Shown piece after piece: positions 1 to 12,090 of a stretch of 64,000 nt of DNA. The DNA is taken from assembly GCA_023548195.1 (NCBI GenBank), contig JAJHZJ010000601.1, forward strand, positions 558,001 through 622,000, written 5' to 3'. Both the position numbers and the translations under genes were made by a program. The notes under the pieces were generated by a model. The model was not told the DNA's origin, searched no databases, and worked only from the letters and a program-made list of their open reading frames with translations. Within the stretch, counting starts at the first letter, position 1; every line of letters starts with the position of its first letter. The DNA comes from Bettongia penicillata ogilbyi. Lineage: Eukaryota; Chordata; Mammalia; Diprotodontia; Potoroidae.

Positions 1-60
1 TACACACACATACAAATATACACACATACACACACTGTTTTCGGTAAAGTAATGAGCAGT
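1..60. repeat. CA/TA-rich simple repeat at the window edge
   Basis: The first 40 bases are a degenerate CA/TA microsatellite cut by the window edge. Between here and about 500 I see only AT-rich unique sequence with no gene. Confidence 0.7.
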
Positions 61-499
61 CTATTTTTAAATATATGAGAGAAATACAGGGAGACAGGGA
101 ATGGGAAAGACAGAGAAAGAGAAAAATGAAGAATTGAGAATGCAATCCCTACACTTTAGGAGTAGAAGAAAGCTTAGACATCAAAGTGTGAATGCAATTC
201 AGTCATTTTACAGATGAAAAAGTTAATGTCCAGAGGCTCCAATTGATTTGCCTGGGTCAAACATGGAATAAATGGGAGAGCCATGAGACTTTGTGTTAAA
301 ATAAATATGAGACTAAGTGTGAGAGACATCAAAAATGAAACTCAAAAGATTGAAGTCAATTCACTTGAATAAGCATTTACTGAGGGGAGCATAGTTCAGT
401 GGAATGGACATTGCCCTTGGAGCCAGGGGGTAACCTAAGTTCACAATGTATCTCTTCACTTACTGTACGTATGACTTTCCATTTGAGGGCATCTCTTAT

Positions 500-612
500 T
501 GTGTTATGAGGCAATATGGTGTAGATCATAGAGAGATGGTCTCAGGACCAAGAAAATGTGGGTTCAGTCCATACCTCTTTCACATACTGATGTTGTGACC
601 TAAGAAAGAGGT
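500..612 (+). repeat. MIR/CORE-SINE-like fragment
   Basis: The text follows the familiar therian MIR pattern: an 'atggtgtagat...' opening, a 'gggttcagtcc' B-box-like stretch, then 'tgttgtgacct'. It is degenerate and lacks a clear tail. Confidence 0.5.
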
Positions 613-627
613 TGTTATTTTTTTTTT

Positions 628-845
628 GTGGGAGTCAAAATGGAGGAGTAAGAACACGGATTCATCTTAGCTCTGCCACAAATTCCTTCAGATACCTCTA
701 AGAAGAGAATCTGAACTAATTTTAAAGTAGCAAAATCCACAGGGAGACAGGTAGTGTCAAATGCCCAGGCCAGGATAGCCAAGAAGGTCAATGGGTAGGT
801 TCTGCTACATGAGGATTGGGTAGGGTCGAATGAATAGGTTGTGCC
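628..845 (+). mobile_element. L1 5'-leader-like fragment
   Basis: It opens with 'ggagtcaaaatggagga' and continues with phrases such as 'ccttcagatacctct' and 'atccacagggagac'. These parallel the better-preserved L1 5' leader at 35978-36917 ('ggagccaagatggtggag', 'ctccaggtacctct', 'atccagtgggagac'). I infer a decayed marsupial L1 5' end. It is followed at once by L1 ORF2 sequence in the opposite orientation. Confidence 0.5.
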
Positions 846-1150
846 AGTGCATACTTTTCCTATTTTCTCAAGTAGTTTATGTAGTACTGGAAGGATTGAT
901 TCTTTAAATATTTCATACAATTCACCTGTGAATTTCCATCATCCTGGTAATTGTTTTTCAGAAGTTCATTGATGGCTTTTTCAATTTTTTTTTTATGAAA
1001 GGGTTATTCAAGCATTCTATTTCCTCTTGTGTTAAAAAATATTTGTAATTGATTGATTTCCTGTAGATTTTCACCAAGCAGCTTACTATCCTGTTGGATC
1101 TCAGGTTCCTCCTTCCCATTTTGCAGCTGCTCAGCAATTTTGCCTAGTAG
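846..1150 (-). mobile_element. L1 ORF2 fragment (antisense)
   Basis: On the minus strand the text around 900-1000 encodes an L1 reverse-transcriptase-like stretch (a decayed 'DGFTGEFYK'-type motif, read near 905-960). No open frame survives. This is a dead LINE-1 remnant. Confidence 0.6.
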
Positions 1151-1270
1151 AGTTACTATTTAAAAATATGTCACACATAATAAGATTGGAAACATATGTG
1201 GGGACCATAGAATGGAGCGTTTAAAGGGCCTTCATGTGTTTAGATAATCTGAAGCTAAAATGTCAGTAAA

Positions 1271-1572
1271 ATAAAACTTGCCTCTAATCTCTCATTTCAA
1301 CCTTTTCAAATATAATATAATCTTCTGGAACATTTACTCCACTGACATATTCTAGGAGAACCTAGGGCTTCATCCATTCCATCGTAAGTCAATAGTGAAA
1401 TGATTGAATGAAACTCCAATGATATTAGTGCATTTAAAAATTCCTTAATCCTTTGTAAATGGCAGATATCTCATTTGTTTTGGCTGATGGTCAGATAACA
1501 TATATTCTGTATTTATGATCTGACGTAAAAAAGTGGCAGATATATAACTCGAATCCAAATTATGTCATCTAA
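1271..1572 (+). repeat. Left arm of a 302-bp inverted repeat
   Basis: This segment is the reverse complement of 3565-3866. A by-eye, base-by-base comparison gives 302 aligned bases, no gaps and 3 mismatches. The outer flanks do not match and no target-site duplication is visible. I do not recognise the arm as a known repeat, and neither arm carries an ORF of note. Confidence 0.95.
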
Positions 1573-3564
1573 TGTTCTTCCACTTTAACATGTTTCTATT
1601 AAATACTCTGTTTCATAATTTAGAAGGAGGAACCTTTCAGAAAGTAATTTTCTACATCTCCAATAATCTCCTAAAATATCTACTTCCTCATTTGTTTACA
1701 ATCTTTACGTTTGAAGATGAAGAATTTGGATCCCCGTAGGACTCTTCCCCACCAAGGCACTGAATACTTAGGTGAAAATACACGTATGTGATTTAAATAC
1801 GTAACGCTCATAATCTACTTAACCTACACTCTCTGTTCTTTTCCACAGGTAGGATGGACCATTTTGAAATAAGATCTGACCTGAAGATAATTACAGTAAC
1901 TTTCTAATTCTGAGCTTTAGCACATCATTAAATAACTCATTATTTTGTTTCTCTGGCACACGATTAGGATGAATTCTCCTATCTAATTTTTTTTTCTTTT
2001 GCACTTTAGTCTTTTATGACTATGTCATCTACATTTAGCTGAAGAGGATTAATTCACTTTGATAAATACCTTTCATACATTAATTCATGGAATAAATACT
2101 TAGGGAAGTGTCAATATCAGTCAAACAACAATTAAGAAATGCCTAACCTGTGCCAGGCACTGAGACTCTATTGGGTACTTTGCAAGATGCAAAGATGAAG
2201 AAGACATGTTGCCTGGCTTTTCACTCCTTTGGAAGATTACAGACTTATGCCCAAATAATTATATACACTTCCTTCTTCTTTTTCACCAGAGTTACTACCA
2301 AGTCAAAAGATTTCTATAGATATAGAGTCATAGACACAGAAACAGTAACTATTAATCTAACCTCCTCAACGTAAAGTTAAGGAATAAGAAACCCAGGGAA
2401 TTGTGTGACTGTTTCAAAAGTTGTATACTAAAACATGTGAGATGAGAATTGCACCAAGTATTCCTGAAGGTCACTAAGTGGCATGGGCAGCATGCTGTAC
2501 TTGGAATCAGTCAGTAAGTATTTTTTGAGCATTTACTATGTACTAGAACAAAGATAAAATGATACTAGGTTTCATATTATCCCCTTGCATATCTTGATAA
2601 TAGTCACTTATCCTCTTTGTTACTCATTTTGATCAAGCATAACCTGAAGATAATATCTGAAATGCATACCTCATGGGTTTAGGCTATAAAGTTATAAATC
2701 TGAATTGCTACATAATGTTTAAAAATGTAAGTTGTTATTATGTTCTAATATTTTTTCTAGATGTCATATTTTACTTTACAAAAAGGAAGAGTGTCAAAAC
2801 AGAAAATGACCTTACTATTGTCTGATACTTCAATAGAGCAATCTGAATATTGTATTCGCTTCTTGATGTCACATTTTAAAGACCTTGACAAGCCAGAGTG
2901 CATCCAAAGGAATGCAACAAGGAGGGTGAGGTTAGAGACTGTATCATGAAGATCATTGTTGAAGGTACTAGAAATGTATAGTCTGGAAAAAAATTTAAAG
3001 TGGACAAAGTAGTTATCCTTCTGGAGGTACATATCATATGAATGTGGGAGTACATTTTCTCTCATCTGACCTCAGTGGTTAGAACTGAATTATATTCAAC
3101 AACTGTTCAATAATAATGAAACTTGCAGACAGGTCAACCTTTCTGCAAAGGGCACTTTCCTAGTAATCAGAGCTGTGAAACAAAAAGAACAAAGAAAGAA
3201 AAGAAAAGAAAATATAGGTTGCTTCTGAAGGAGTTTGGCTTCTCTTTACTGGTTATCATAAAATCTATCATGAATAACCACTTTTCGCTTTAGTTTTATG
3301 GATTCACATCCATTTGAAGGTTGGATTTGATCACCAATGACGTCTTCCAGCTCTAACATTTGGTGAGGTACTCAAATTCTCTTCTAGATCAATCAGTCTT
3401 TCATTTAAGTTTTGTTTCAGAAAATAATAAATCTTGAAATTAAGTTTAACCATTTATTGGGGTCATAACACTAGAGATGGAATAGAACAAAGAGTAACTA
3501 TGCAATCAATGCCCCTGTTGTGAAAAAAAAGAACGAGAAGGAAGAAAATTAAATAACTTCACAG
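1573..3564. other. Spacer between the inverted-repeat arms, no gene seen
   Basis: About 2 kb of AT-rich sequence. At 2130-2260 there is text of the common ancient mammalian repeat type ('tgtgccaggcactga...'). I see no gene and nothing that makes this the body of a DNA transposon. No transposase-like frame is present. Confidence 0.6.
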
Positions 3565-3866
3565 TTAGATGACATAATTTGGATTCTAGTCATATATCTG
3601 CCACTTTTTTACGTCAGATCATAAATACAGAATATATGTTATCTGACCATCAGCTAAAACAAATGAGATATCTGCCATTTACAAAGGATTAAGGAATTTT
3701 TAAATGCACTAATATCATTGGAGTTTCATTCAATCATTTCACTATTGACTTACGATGGAATGGATGAAGCCCTAGGTTCTCCTAGAATATGTCAGTGGAG
3801 TAAATGTTCCAGAAGATTATATTATATTTGAAAAGGTTGAAATGAGAGATTAGAGGCAAGTTTTAT
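3565..3866 (-). repeat. Right arm of the 302-bp inverted repeat
   Basis: Reverse complement of 1271-1572 with three substitutions and no indel. It ends about 490 bp before the OR5T-like pseudogene. See the left arm. Confidence 0.95.
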
Positions 3867-4356
3867 CCCATCACTCTGATTGTTTTCTTCAGAATGAGAA
3901 CAAGCAATCACAGGTTCTACAGGCTCTTGAAAATATTAAAAACTGTACATATTTTTATAGACTGTAAGAGGTTTTCAGTGATATTAAAATCCAAAGTTAT
4001 CCATTCAAAGTCTCTTTCTTTACAAAAGAATGTTTTTTCTTGAATTATTTTAAGGAACAATTTTTATATTGATATTATTTAATTAACGTATAATATTACA
4101 TGATTCTCTATAGCTTTGGAGGGAGACTCCTTGGTGCATTTTTTTTCACTTAAAAACAAAATTTCAGTAAACATTCGGAGAGGATTCTGCAAATTCATTT
4201 GCTATTATAAGGAAGGACATCATAGGAACCAACACAATGTTTTCCCAATGCGTTTGTGATATATAGAATTTCTAGAATATAGCAGAATGCTGCAGATTTC
4301 ACTTAAAGTTACAATTGTATTGCTATCCCCAGAGTTGGCTACATACAAAAAAACAC

Positions 4357-5260
4357 ATGCCTAATAACACCAAGGTCACCATGTTTGTTCCAATTGGTTT
4401 TACAGACCAGCTAGAGCTGCAAGGAATCCTCTTCTTCTTGTTCCTTGCAAACTATCTCTTTACCCTAGTGGAGAATCTGGGGTTAGTTATGTTACTTGTT
4501 GTCGATTTCCGACTCTGCAAACCTATGTACCATTTCCTTAGTGTCTTGTCTTTCTTGGATGCTTGTTTTTCCTCAATTGTCACACCTAAGATGTTAGTCA
4601 ACTTCCTAGCAGGGAATAAGGCCATTTCCTTTTCTGACTGTGTTGTCCAGATGCTTATCTTAGTTACTTGTGGACCAACTGAATGTTTTATTTTGGCTGC
4701 TATGGCATATGACCGCTACACTGCATTCTGTAACCCTCTGCTCTACACAACTATCATGTCTCCATGAGTATATGTGTCTCTCATCATTGGCTTATATGTA
4801 GGGGGTGAGTCACATGCCACTTTGCATACTGGGGCTACATTTAGTTTATTTTTTTGTGCATCCAATGTAATGAAACACATCTTCTGTGATATCCCTGCAC
4901 TCCTGGCCATCTCGTGTTCTGACACTCAATCTCAATAAACTTCTACTTTTCATCTTTGTAAGCTCAATTGAGATCTTCACCTGATTGTCCTGGTTTCTTA
5001 TGGCTTCATCTTGACTGCATTCTGAGGATCTGCTCAGCTGAAGGGAGAAAGAAAGTCTTCTCTACTTGTGGTTCCCACCTGACAGGGGTAGTCCTCAACC
5101 ATGGCACCATCCTCTTCATGTTTCTGGGCCCACTGCCAGCTACTCTCTGAGCCATGACATGGTGGTATCTGTATTTTACGCCATTGGTATTCCTGTGTTG
5201 AACCCCATCATCTATAGCTTGAGAAACAAAGATGTGAAGGAGAGAGAAAAAAAGTTTTGG
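4357..5260 (+). pseudogene. OR5T: Olfactory receptor pseudogene, OR5T-like
   Basis: An intact ancestor would be a seven-transmembrane class II odorant receptor of about 310 residues. From the ATG at 4357 the first half reads through (GFTDQLELQ start, TPKML, MAYDRY). It then hits a TGA at 4765, where an arginine codon is expected after the MSP motif. Homology continues in the same frame to about 4930 and then shifts. The frame shifts again near 5020 before '[19 protein letters not shown]', and again near 5140 before '[14 protein letters not shown]'. The TM1 Gly-Asn motif is also changed to Glu-Asn. The '[12 protein letters not shown]' and '[15 protein letters not shown]' regions fit OR5T best from memory. 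It is clearly non-functional. It lies on the opposite strand from the OR8U-like genes. Confidence 0.9.
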
Positions 5261-5354
5261 AGAGAATCCAGTTCCTCCATAATATTTTTTTTCTTTATTA
5301 GAAGTAAAAAAAATAAAAATGGAATAATAGTGAAAACTAGGATTAAACTTCACC

Positions 5355-5600
5355 CAGGCAGCTAAGTGATAAAGTTCATAGAGTGTTAGATTTGGAAAGA
5401 GAAAATCTGAAGTTCAAATTTTGCTTCAGATATCTACTAAGTGCGTAACCCTGAGTCAATTGTTTCACTTCTCTCAGAAACAGTTTCTTCATCTATAAAA
5501 TGGGGGAAATTATAGCACTTTTCTCAAAGAATTGTTATGAGTATCAAATGAGATAATATTTGCAGAATACTTTTCAAACCTTTGCAAATATAGAAAAGCT
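5355..5600 (+). repeat. tRNA-derived/MIR-type marsupial SINE
   Basis: It starts 'ggcagctaagtgataaagt' and continues through 'agttcaaattttgc', 'cttcatctataaaatggggg' and 'caaatgagataata', which is the recurring marsupial CORE-SINE text. It directly follows the OR pseudogene. Confidence 0.75.
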
Positions 5601-6020
5601 AGTTATTGGCGTCATGATCATATATTTTAAAATTACTACTAGTCAATCTTACTGTCCTTTTCTGAGGTTATAGGCTTCTCATCAACCTTTATTATTAGTT
5701 ATACCCATACTTCAGATTACACCAATTGACTTACTATTTTTTGTGCTATTCAATGGTGAAAAAGACATTGTTCCTAAAGAGACTTACATTCTGATAAACA
5801 AATTATGGTTTCTTTTAAAGAGGACAATTTTAGTTTCTGTCTTCACCCTAATGTTATATTATTCTTTCTCTATTGAACCTCATCCCCCAAGCCACAATAC
5901 ATACATTCATTCACACATACATGAAGTCATTTAATTTATTAGAAAGGTATAATCCATTCTTCATGGAGAACCTTCCTACCTGTCTGAAAACTCTTTTCAC
6001 ATCCATAGTTCATAAAGGCT

Positions 6021-6107
6021 ATGAGTAGTGTGTGTATGTGTGTATGTGTGTGTGTATGTATGTATGAGAGTGAGTGTGTGTGTGTGCGAGAGAGAAAGAG
6101 AAAGAGA

Positions 6108-6138
<31 letters not shown>

Positions 6139-6139
6139 G

Positions 6140-6203
<64 letters not shown>
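6021..6203. repeat. Compound (TG/TA)n-(GA)n microsatellite
   Basis: A TG/TA run at 6028-6085 passes into GAAAGAGA-type units and then a pure (GA)n run to 6203. Long frames across it on both strands are low-complexity artefacts. Confidence 0.95.
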
Positions 6204-6205
<2 letters not shown>

Positions 6206-6539
6206 CAGGCCACAATCTGAACAGTATCAGGGAAAGTGTAGAAAACGTGAAATATGCATATATTTTTTTCCATTCCTCCAAATACTGAGGATTTCCAAAT
6301 TTGTCCCTAAAATGTAATTTACATCACATTTTGAATTCTATGCACCATGTTATGAGATATACAAATTTCTGGGTCTTTATTTACTGCTTATTCTGGCTAT
6401 ATGAGTTGAATATCAGTTGCAAATTGCATCATGTTCTAAACTACTTTGTCACATCATAGGAGAAACAATTATGGACAACAAAAATCACGTTCCTTCAATC
6501 ATGTATGAATGTTATTTGAGCCTATTTATTTATGTGTTG

Positions 6540-6680
6540 TATTCCCTATTGCTATTTATACTTCTTGAGATCAGGGATTAATTTTTACGTTTCTGATTTT
6601 TTTCTACTCACAGAGCTTGACACAACGACCAACATTTAATAAGCACATAACAAATTCTTGCCTATTAATTGATTGATTAA
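6540..6680 (+). repeat. Ancient LINE 3'-end fragment (L2/CR1 type)
   Basis: The text 'cttcttgagatcagggatt ... taataagcacataacaaattcttg' follows the therian L2-type 3' end pattern that closes on an 'aataaatgcttg'-like phrase. Confidence 0.5.
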
Positions 6681-6794
6681 ACTTGGCATTTTCATAACTC
6701 CTGGGTAAAGAAAATTATGGATTTTGGGGGGAGGTCTTTGCACCTATGAGAGATTTTGGACTTGAAGAATTACAATATTTCATAATTTTTTAGG

Positions 6795-7035
6795 GATAGC
6801 AAGGTGATATAATGAATGATGTTATTATGGTCTTTAAGTATGAAAGACTTCAGTTCAAATCCTGGCTCAGACATTAATCAGTATTAGACCCTGTGAAAGA
6901 CACTTAACTTTTCTCAGTCTCAGTTTTTTTTTTCATTTTTAAAAAGGGGACAAGAACAGCCTCCCTTATACAAAGTTTCTGTGAAGATCAAATGAGATAA
7001 TCTATGGAAAGCATTGTGTCAACCCTAAAATATTA
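6795..7035 (+). repeat. MIR/CORE-SINE
   Basis: MIR-like order is visible: 'cttcagttcaaatcctggctc', 'acacttaacttttctcagtctcag', 'gatcaaatgagataat'. From here to 7830 I see no gene. Confidence 0.75.
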
Positions 7036-7829
7036 TACCAAAAGCTAACCAGTATTTTACTTCATTTTTATTTATTTTATATCTAGTAAAAAATTTTTCA
7101 GCTAAACATGTTGAGTCTGTTAAGTGCGAAGCAGAATTAATTTTCAACACAAGATGAATAGGGTTTAGTTTGTCATAGTAAGTTTAGGACTGACACAACA
7201 CCTGAGAGGAGGGCTTGAGAGCAGCTTCTAACTGAATAAAAATTAAACAACACACATATACATCATAGTTAGAATTGATGCAGCCTCAGTAATGAGAGAC
7301 ATAATTGGAAGGCAGAAGTTTCCCCACTCTTCAGAATCTTTAAGATTTGAATATTCTTTGCCAGTTATGCCAGTAGGGCAAATGCCCTCAATCATTAAGG
7401 TGAACATCAAAATGCCCAGGCGTTGGTTATTTGAGTTGAACAAATCCACAGAATCAATAGCCTTGTAACAGGTTAAGTTGATTTACACAGATGTTGCCAT
7501 TTTATAGGGATTGCTAAAAATCCTAGTGTGTTCATTTTCATTAATCAAAGTTCTATTGGAGAGCATTATAAAGTAGCTTTCTGTAGAACTGAAAGTGGAA
7601 ATATAGCAGAGGTTGTGAGCATTGTTTAATCCAATTTAGTCCAACCCAATCCAATAAACATTTATTAAGTAACTTACCTAGATATTTTCTAATCAGCACC
7701 AAAGAAATAATGTGTCTGCATTTGGAGATACATGTTCGAATTGTCACAAGAAATGCTCCAATCTCCAGTACCTTAAAGGTAGGTAGGTTACATTTCACCT
7801 TTCCGTAATGCCAATGAGATATTCACAAC

Positions 7830-8085
7830 GTCTGTGGTTGTGTTTGTCCTTCATTGCCAAAGAAGATGATGCTATCAGATATATGATGACATGATTTGCA
7901 CTTGACTTTGTTTTGAGTAAATGAGGTCTGTGCAAGTCACCAGCCTAAGTTCCCCTCCACAGCCATCTGAATCCAGTGACCTGATATTCCTCAGGATGAG
8001 TGCAGATGACCCAGGATGCACTGGGAGACCTTGGCCCCTTTAGGCAAAGGCCTTTGCATGTACTCACTTAGGGTGAGGTAAGGGC
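7830..8085 (+). repeat. RTE-type SINE fragment
   Basis: It shares its text with 29582-29770 ('catgatttgcacttgactttgttttgagt', 'gcaagtcaccagcct', 'cagatgacccaggatg' and variants). Together with the RTE LINE at 30.8 kb this suggests an RTE-mobilised SINE family. A short antisense piece of the same family is at 17726-17805. Positions 8086-8430 hold GA-rich text I cannot assign. Confidence 0.6.
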
Positions 8086-8439
8086 CATTCACTAAATAGG
8101 CCTCTTTAAGAAGTAGTCAGGGAATGCCCTCTTTAATAAGGCCACGAAAAAGAAAGACATCAGGCTGGGAGAGAAACAGCAACAGTTACTACTGATAATC
8201 ACTCTGAAGTCAGGAGCGCCCAGAAGAGAACTATTAGACAGGAGACAGGGGCTGCATGGTGTCTGAGCTTCAGGGTGCACTAGGTTTAAGGTTCAGGGAA
8301 AGGAAGATGTTGGGAGCAGAGGGGAAGAAGAAGAGAAGGAAAGGGAGGGGAGGATAGACTCTGAGGTCCTAAGGGGTCACTGAGTTATTTTACGGAGGAA
8401 AAAGCTGAGATCCAAGGAGGCGTCTGGACCAGTGAGAAT

Positions 8440-9260
8440 AATACTGCTCCGATGAATACCTCAGAGCAATTCTGAATTGCGAAATACCTCAGACTCTCCA
8501 CATGAAAGGCAGAACCAAAATATTTCTTCAGACACCAGAAAGTCAAATCCATCACAGCATTAACAATCTATACTCAAAAACATTGCAGAAAACAACACCA
8601 TCCTCAAGCCTTCCCCCTGCTAGGGCTTCCTACAAATCAGGTCCATTAAATAAATCAAAAGCAAGAACTCTTAAACAAAATCACAAACAAACCCTTTCAC
8701 TCCCACTAATCAGCAGCCTGTATCCTTCCTGGCTCTTCTTACTCTCAAGATTCCCTTGCTCTCAGCTCTCCTCTAGCTCAGTCTCTTTCTGCACCACCCA
8801 TTTAACAAACACCTCCCACAACAGGCTCCATATGACTCAGACTCTTTTGACTCAGGCAGATCATATGGCTCTATTAACTTATGAGAAAGATCTCCCCATT
8901 TTAAATTACCATTATACCTTACCATATAGTACTCTAAATTGGATAAGGGATCTCCCATTTCGACCTTGATTAAAGACCCCACTTACTGTGTTTAACCAAT
9001 CATAACGGGTAAACAGTCCCCAAGTTTTATTTAACCACATCATATATCAATTTTTACAAGTGACTATTTACTTTTTAATTATAGGAAGTACACATATTTG
9101 CCCATACTTTTCCTTCAGCACTTGAGGGATATAACATCCTCTACACCATTTCTATTTTTAAATTCACAGCTTAAACTAGACCTTATATAACATTAATTCC
9201 CATCCTAACTCCCAAACCTTCCTGGATTTGCGTTCTGGAGTCTTGGCTTCTCAGGGGTTC
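8440..9260 (-). mobile_element. Solo LTR, ERV-L-like
   Basis: The stretch 'agaaagtcaaatccatcacag', the 'aaacaaaatcac...tcactcccact' run, 'cacccatttaacaaacacctcccac' and 'ctccatatgactcagac' parallel, in the same orientation, the LTRs of the provirus at 43.7-49.6 kb. No internal retroviral sequence adjoins it, so it is a solo LTR. The boundaries are approximate. Confidence 0.6.
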
Positions 9261-9639
9261 ACTACTGAACTAGAAATAATATCTACCACTGAATTCTAGA
9301 ATTAAATTATTTTTACACAAGAAATAAATCAAATGTTTTGGGAAAACAGTTTACTACTAAAAACTTATTACACATTGACCATTGCAAGGTATAACTTCCT
9401 CCTTGTAATGTTTATATAAGCCTGTTCAGAAATGCATAGGAATTCTTTTACAATCAACCAAAAAAAATATATTTAGTGCCTAGCATTATGATCACTGAAC
9501 CTCTTGTGAAGCATTCATCCAATGTGTCATGGAATTTTAAAGAGAACCCTAGGATTTCAAACGATATACCTTATGATTGCAAATTTTCATGTGCTATTAA
9601 AATTCAAAATCTTGGACTTAGCAGAGTGGAAGTCAGCAT

Positions 9640-10422
9640 GTGAGACAACGGTGGTGGTGGCAGTGAAAGAATGAATAAGTTCGACTTCTTGAAGGATGAT
9701 GACAGTGGGGACCGTGACAGGAATGACAAAAATGAAGAAAACAGCACGCAGAAAGACGGTGAGAACGAAAAAGTCAGAGCAGCCACAAGAGGAAGGCTGT
9801 TGTCCTTGGGCCCTCAGAAAACCCACTGCAGTACACGTGCACTTTTTGGTACGCTCAGAGAACACCAGGCCAGTTGAATTGCTCACAGAGCTATGAGCAG
9901 AACATTAAGCAGATTGGCACATCCGCCTTTGTCAAATAGTTCTGGAGGTTTTATAGCCACATGGTACATCCCGGGGATCTGACAGGCCACAGTGACTTCC
10001 ATCTCTTCAAAGATGGAATCAAACTCATGTGGGAGGACGATGCAAATAAAAATGGTGGCAAATAGATTATTCGACTCTACAAGGGCTTAGCACCCCAGTG
10101 CTGGAAGAACTTTTCACCTGCCATGTTGGGGAACTCAACATGGGAAACGCAAGCTCAGCAGGAACAGGTGCACACATTGGCACCTCCCAGCCATGTACCC
10201 ACAGAAGCATGATTGTGCAGGAGGCTGACCTACGGAGAAGGGCCATGTCAAGTCTTAGACCCTAGTGCTTTCTCTCTATTGGACATCCACTCAGAAAAAA
10301 ATAGGGGCTGTGTAAAAGAGATCTTTTCTTTAAAATCATCTTGTATTTTCAGAGGTTTATTTCTATAGGTTGCCTTGTCTTCCAGTTACTCTAATTTATT
10401 TCCTAAAAAAAAAAAAAAAAAG
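9640..10422 (+). pseudogene. EIF4E2: Processed pseudogene of EIF4E2 (4EHP)
   Basis: The parent encodes the cap-binding translation repressor 4EHP. From the ATG at 9671 the conserved N-terminus is recognisable (NKFD, then DDDSGD, then ENSTQKDGE). After a frameshift near 9790-9885, 'SYEQNIKQIG', 'FWRFYSHMV', 'PGDLTGHSDFHLFKDGIK' and 'WEDDANKNGGK' follow. Stops replace a Gln (TAG before FWRF) and a Trp (TAG after NGGK). Homology fades after about residue 150, near 10140. The rest may be rearranged coding or 3' UTR text. There are no introns and it ends in an A17 run (10406-10422), so this is an LINE-mobilised retrocopy. The part upstream of the ATG ('ggtggtggtggcagtg') looks like 5' UTR. Confidence 0.85.
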
Positions 10423-11083
10423 GCAAGGTCATCAGCGGAGCCCAGATAGCAGAGTAGAAAGACGCATATACTATAGTGCTTCTGCCACAGCCTACAAAAT
10501 ACCTGTAAAAGTGATTCTCAACAAATTCTAGAGCTGCAGAATAATAGAGTGAAAGAAGTTTCCAACCAAAAGTAACTTGGAAGGCCTACAGGAAAGGTCT
10601 ATCTCACGGGATGCTGAGCAGAGTGGAGCCCAGGACTGGCCACATGGCACTGGAAGGAACAGGACCTGAACAGACTTCCAGGGAAGAATTCGCAGAAAGG
10701 AGTATCCCAGATCCCTCAATCCACAAGCAACAAAGAAAGTTCCAAAGGTCAGTGTGGTAAGACTTTCCCAGTTGGGGGAGAGAGGAACATGGTTCCTCCA
10801 CCAATGGCTCCAGGTGGTGGCAGCAGCAGTAGCTGGCTATAGGCAGCTACAGTGCCCAGGAAGCCACCTGGGTCCATTGCCCAGGAAGCTCATCTTAAAG
10901 TTTCTGGTGGAGTGGGTCAGCTGGTCTGAATCTCGGCCCTCAGTGATGGCCCCACCCCCACCCAAATCCCCAGGGAATGGAGCAGCTGAGTCTAATCTCA
11001 GCCTTGAACACGGTACGGGGAAGAGTCAGGGCAATAGGACCCTCCTCTTGACAAAGGTTTAGAAGTCAATTAATGGACTGGGG

Positions 11084-12090
11084 AAATGTCAAAGAAAGGG
11101 GAAAAAATAAGACCATAGAAGGTTACTTTTTGGGTGAACAGGTGTCTCCTCCCATCCTTTCAGATGAGGAAGAACAAGGTATAATGTCAGAGGAAGTCAA
11201 GGCCTCTGCCTCCAGTTCCTCCAAAGTAATGGTAAAATGGATTCAAGCAATAGAAGACCTTGAACAGGGAGTTAGTAGCTTGCTAAAGGAGAACCAAAAC
11301 AAATTCTAAGGAAAATAACACCTTTGAAAAGAGGAAAAGTCAATTGGAAAAAGACGTCTGAAAAGCCAATGAGAAGGAAGCTTTAAAAAGCAGAATTAGC
11401 CAAATGGAGGAGAAGATTCAAAAGCTCACTGAACATAATAGTTCTTTAAAAGAGAGAATTGAGTCCAGGGAAGCTAATGACTATGAGATAAACGAAGCAG
11501 TTGAAAAACAAAAGCAAAAGTTTGAAAAAAATAGAAGACAATGTGAAATATCTCATTGGAAAAACAACTGACCTGGAAAAGATATGCAGGACAATTTAAA
11601 AATCATGGTCAGATCATGATCTGAAGTCATGATCAGAAAATGAATTTAGACATTATCTTCCATGAAATTATCAAGGAAAACTGCCCTGATATTCTAGAAC
11701 CAGAGGGCAAAATAAATATTGAAAGAATCTACAGATCACCTTCTGAAAGAGACCCTGAAGAGAGAAACTCCTAGGAATATTATTGCCAAATTTCAGAGTT
11801 TTCACGTCAAGAAGAAAATATTGCAAGCAGGTAGAAAGAAACAATTCGAGTGTTTTGGAAATATAATCAGGATAACACAGGGTACGACAGCTTCAACATT
11901 AAGGTTTTGAAGGGCTTGGAATAGGATGTTCCAGAAGTCAAAGGAACTGGGATTAAAACCAAGAATCACCTACCAAACAAAACTGAGTATAACACTTCAG
12001 GGGAAAAAGTGGTCATTCAATGAAATAGAGGACTTTCTAGTATTCATGATGAAAAGATCAGAACTGAAGAGAAAATATGACAGCTAAACA
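11084..12090 (+). pseudogene. Decayed HAL1 ORF1
   Basis: An ORF1p-like reading is split over several frames: 'MSKKGEK' near 11084, the coiled-coil part ('SQLEKDV', 'KSRISQMEEKIQKLTEHNSS') at 11330-11465, and the RNA-binding C-terminal part ('DIIFHEIIKENCPDILEPEGK') at 11640-11715. 'LKRETPRNIIAKFQSF' follows at 11740-11800. Many stops and frameshifts are present, including a small duplication around 11600-11640 ('catgatctgaagtcatgat'). It is much more decayed than the other HAL1 copies here. Confidence 0.85.

Noticed and set aside
1271..3866. Reading the inverted repeat and spacer as a DNA transposon with long terminal inverted repeats
   Set aside because: There is no transposase-like frame, no target-site duplication at the outer ends, and the spacer looks like ordinary old DNA.
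6021..6317. Long open frames on both strands
   Set aside because: They translate a GA/TG microsatellite (Arg-Glu and Ser-Leu runs).
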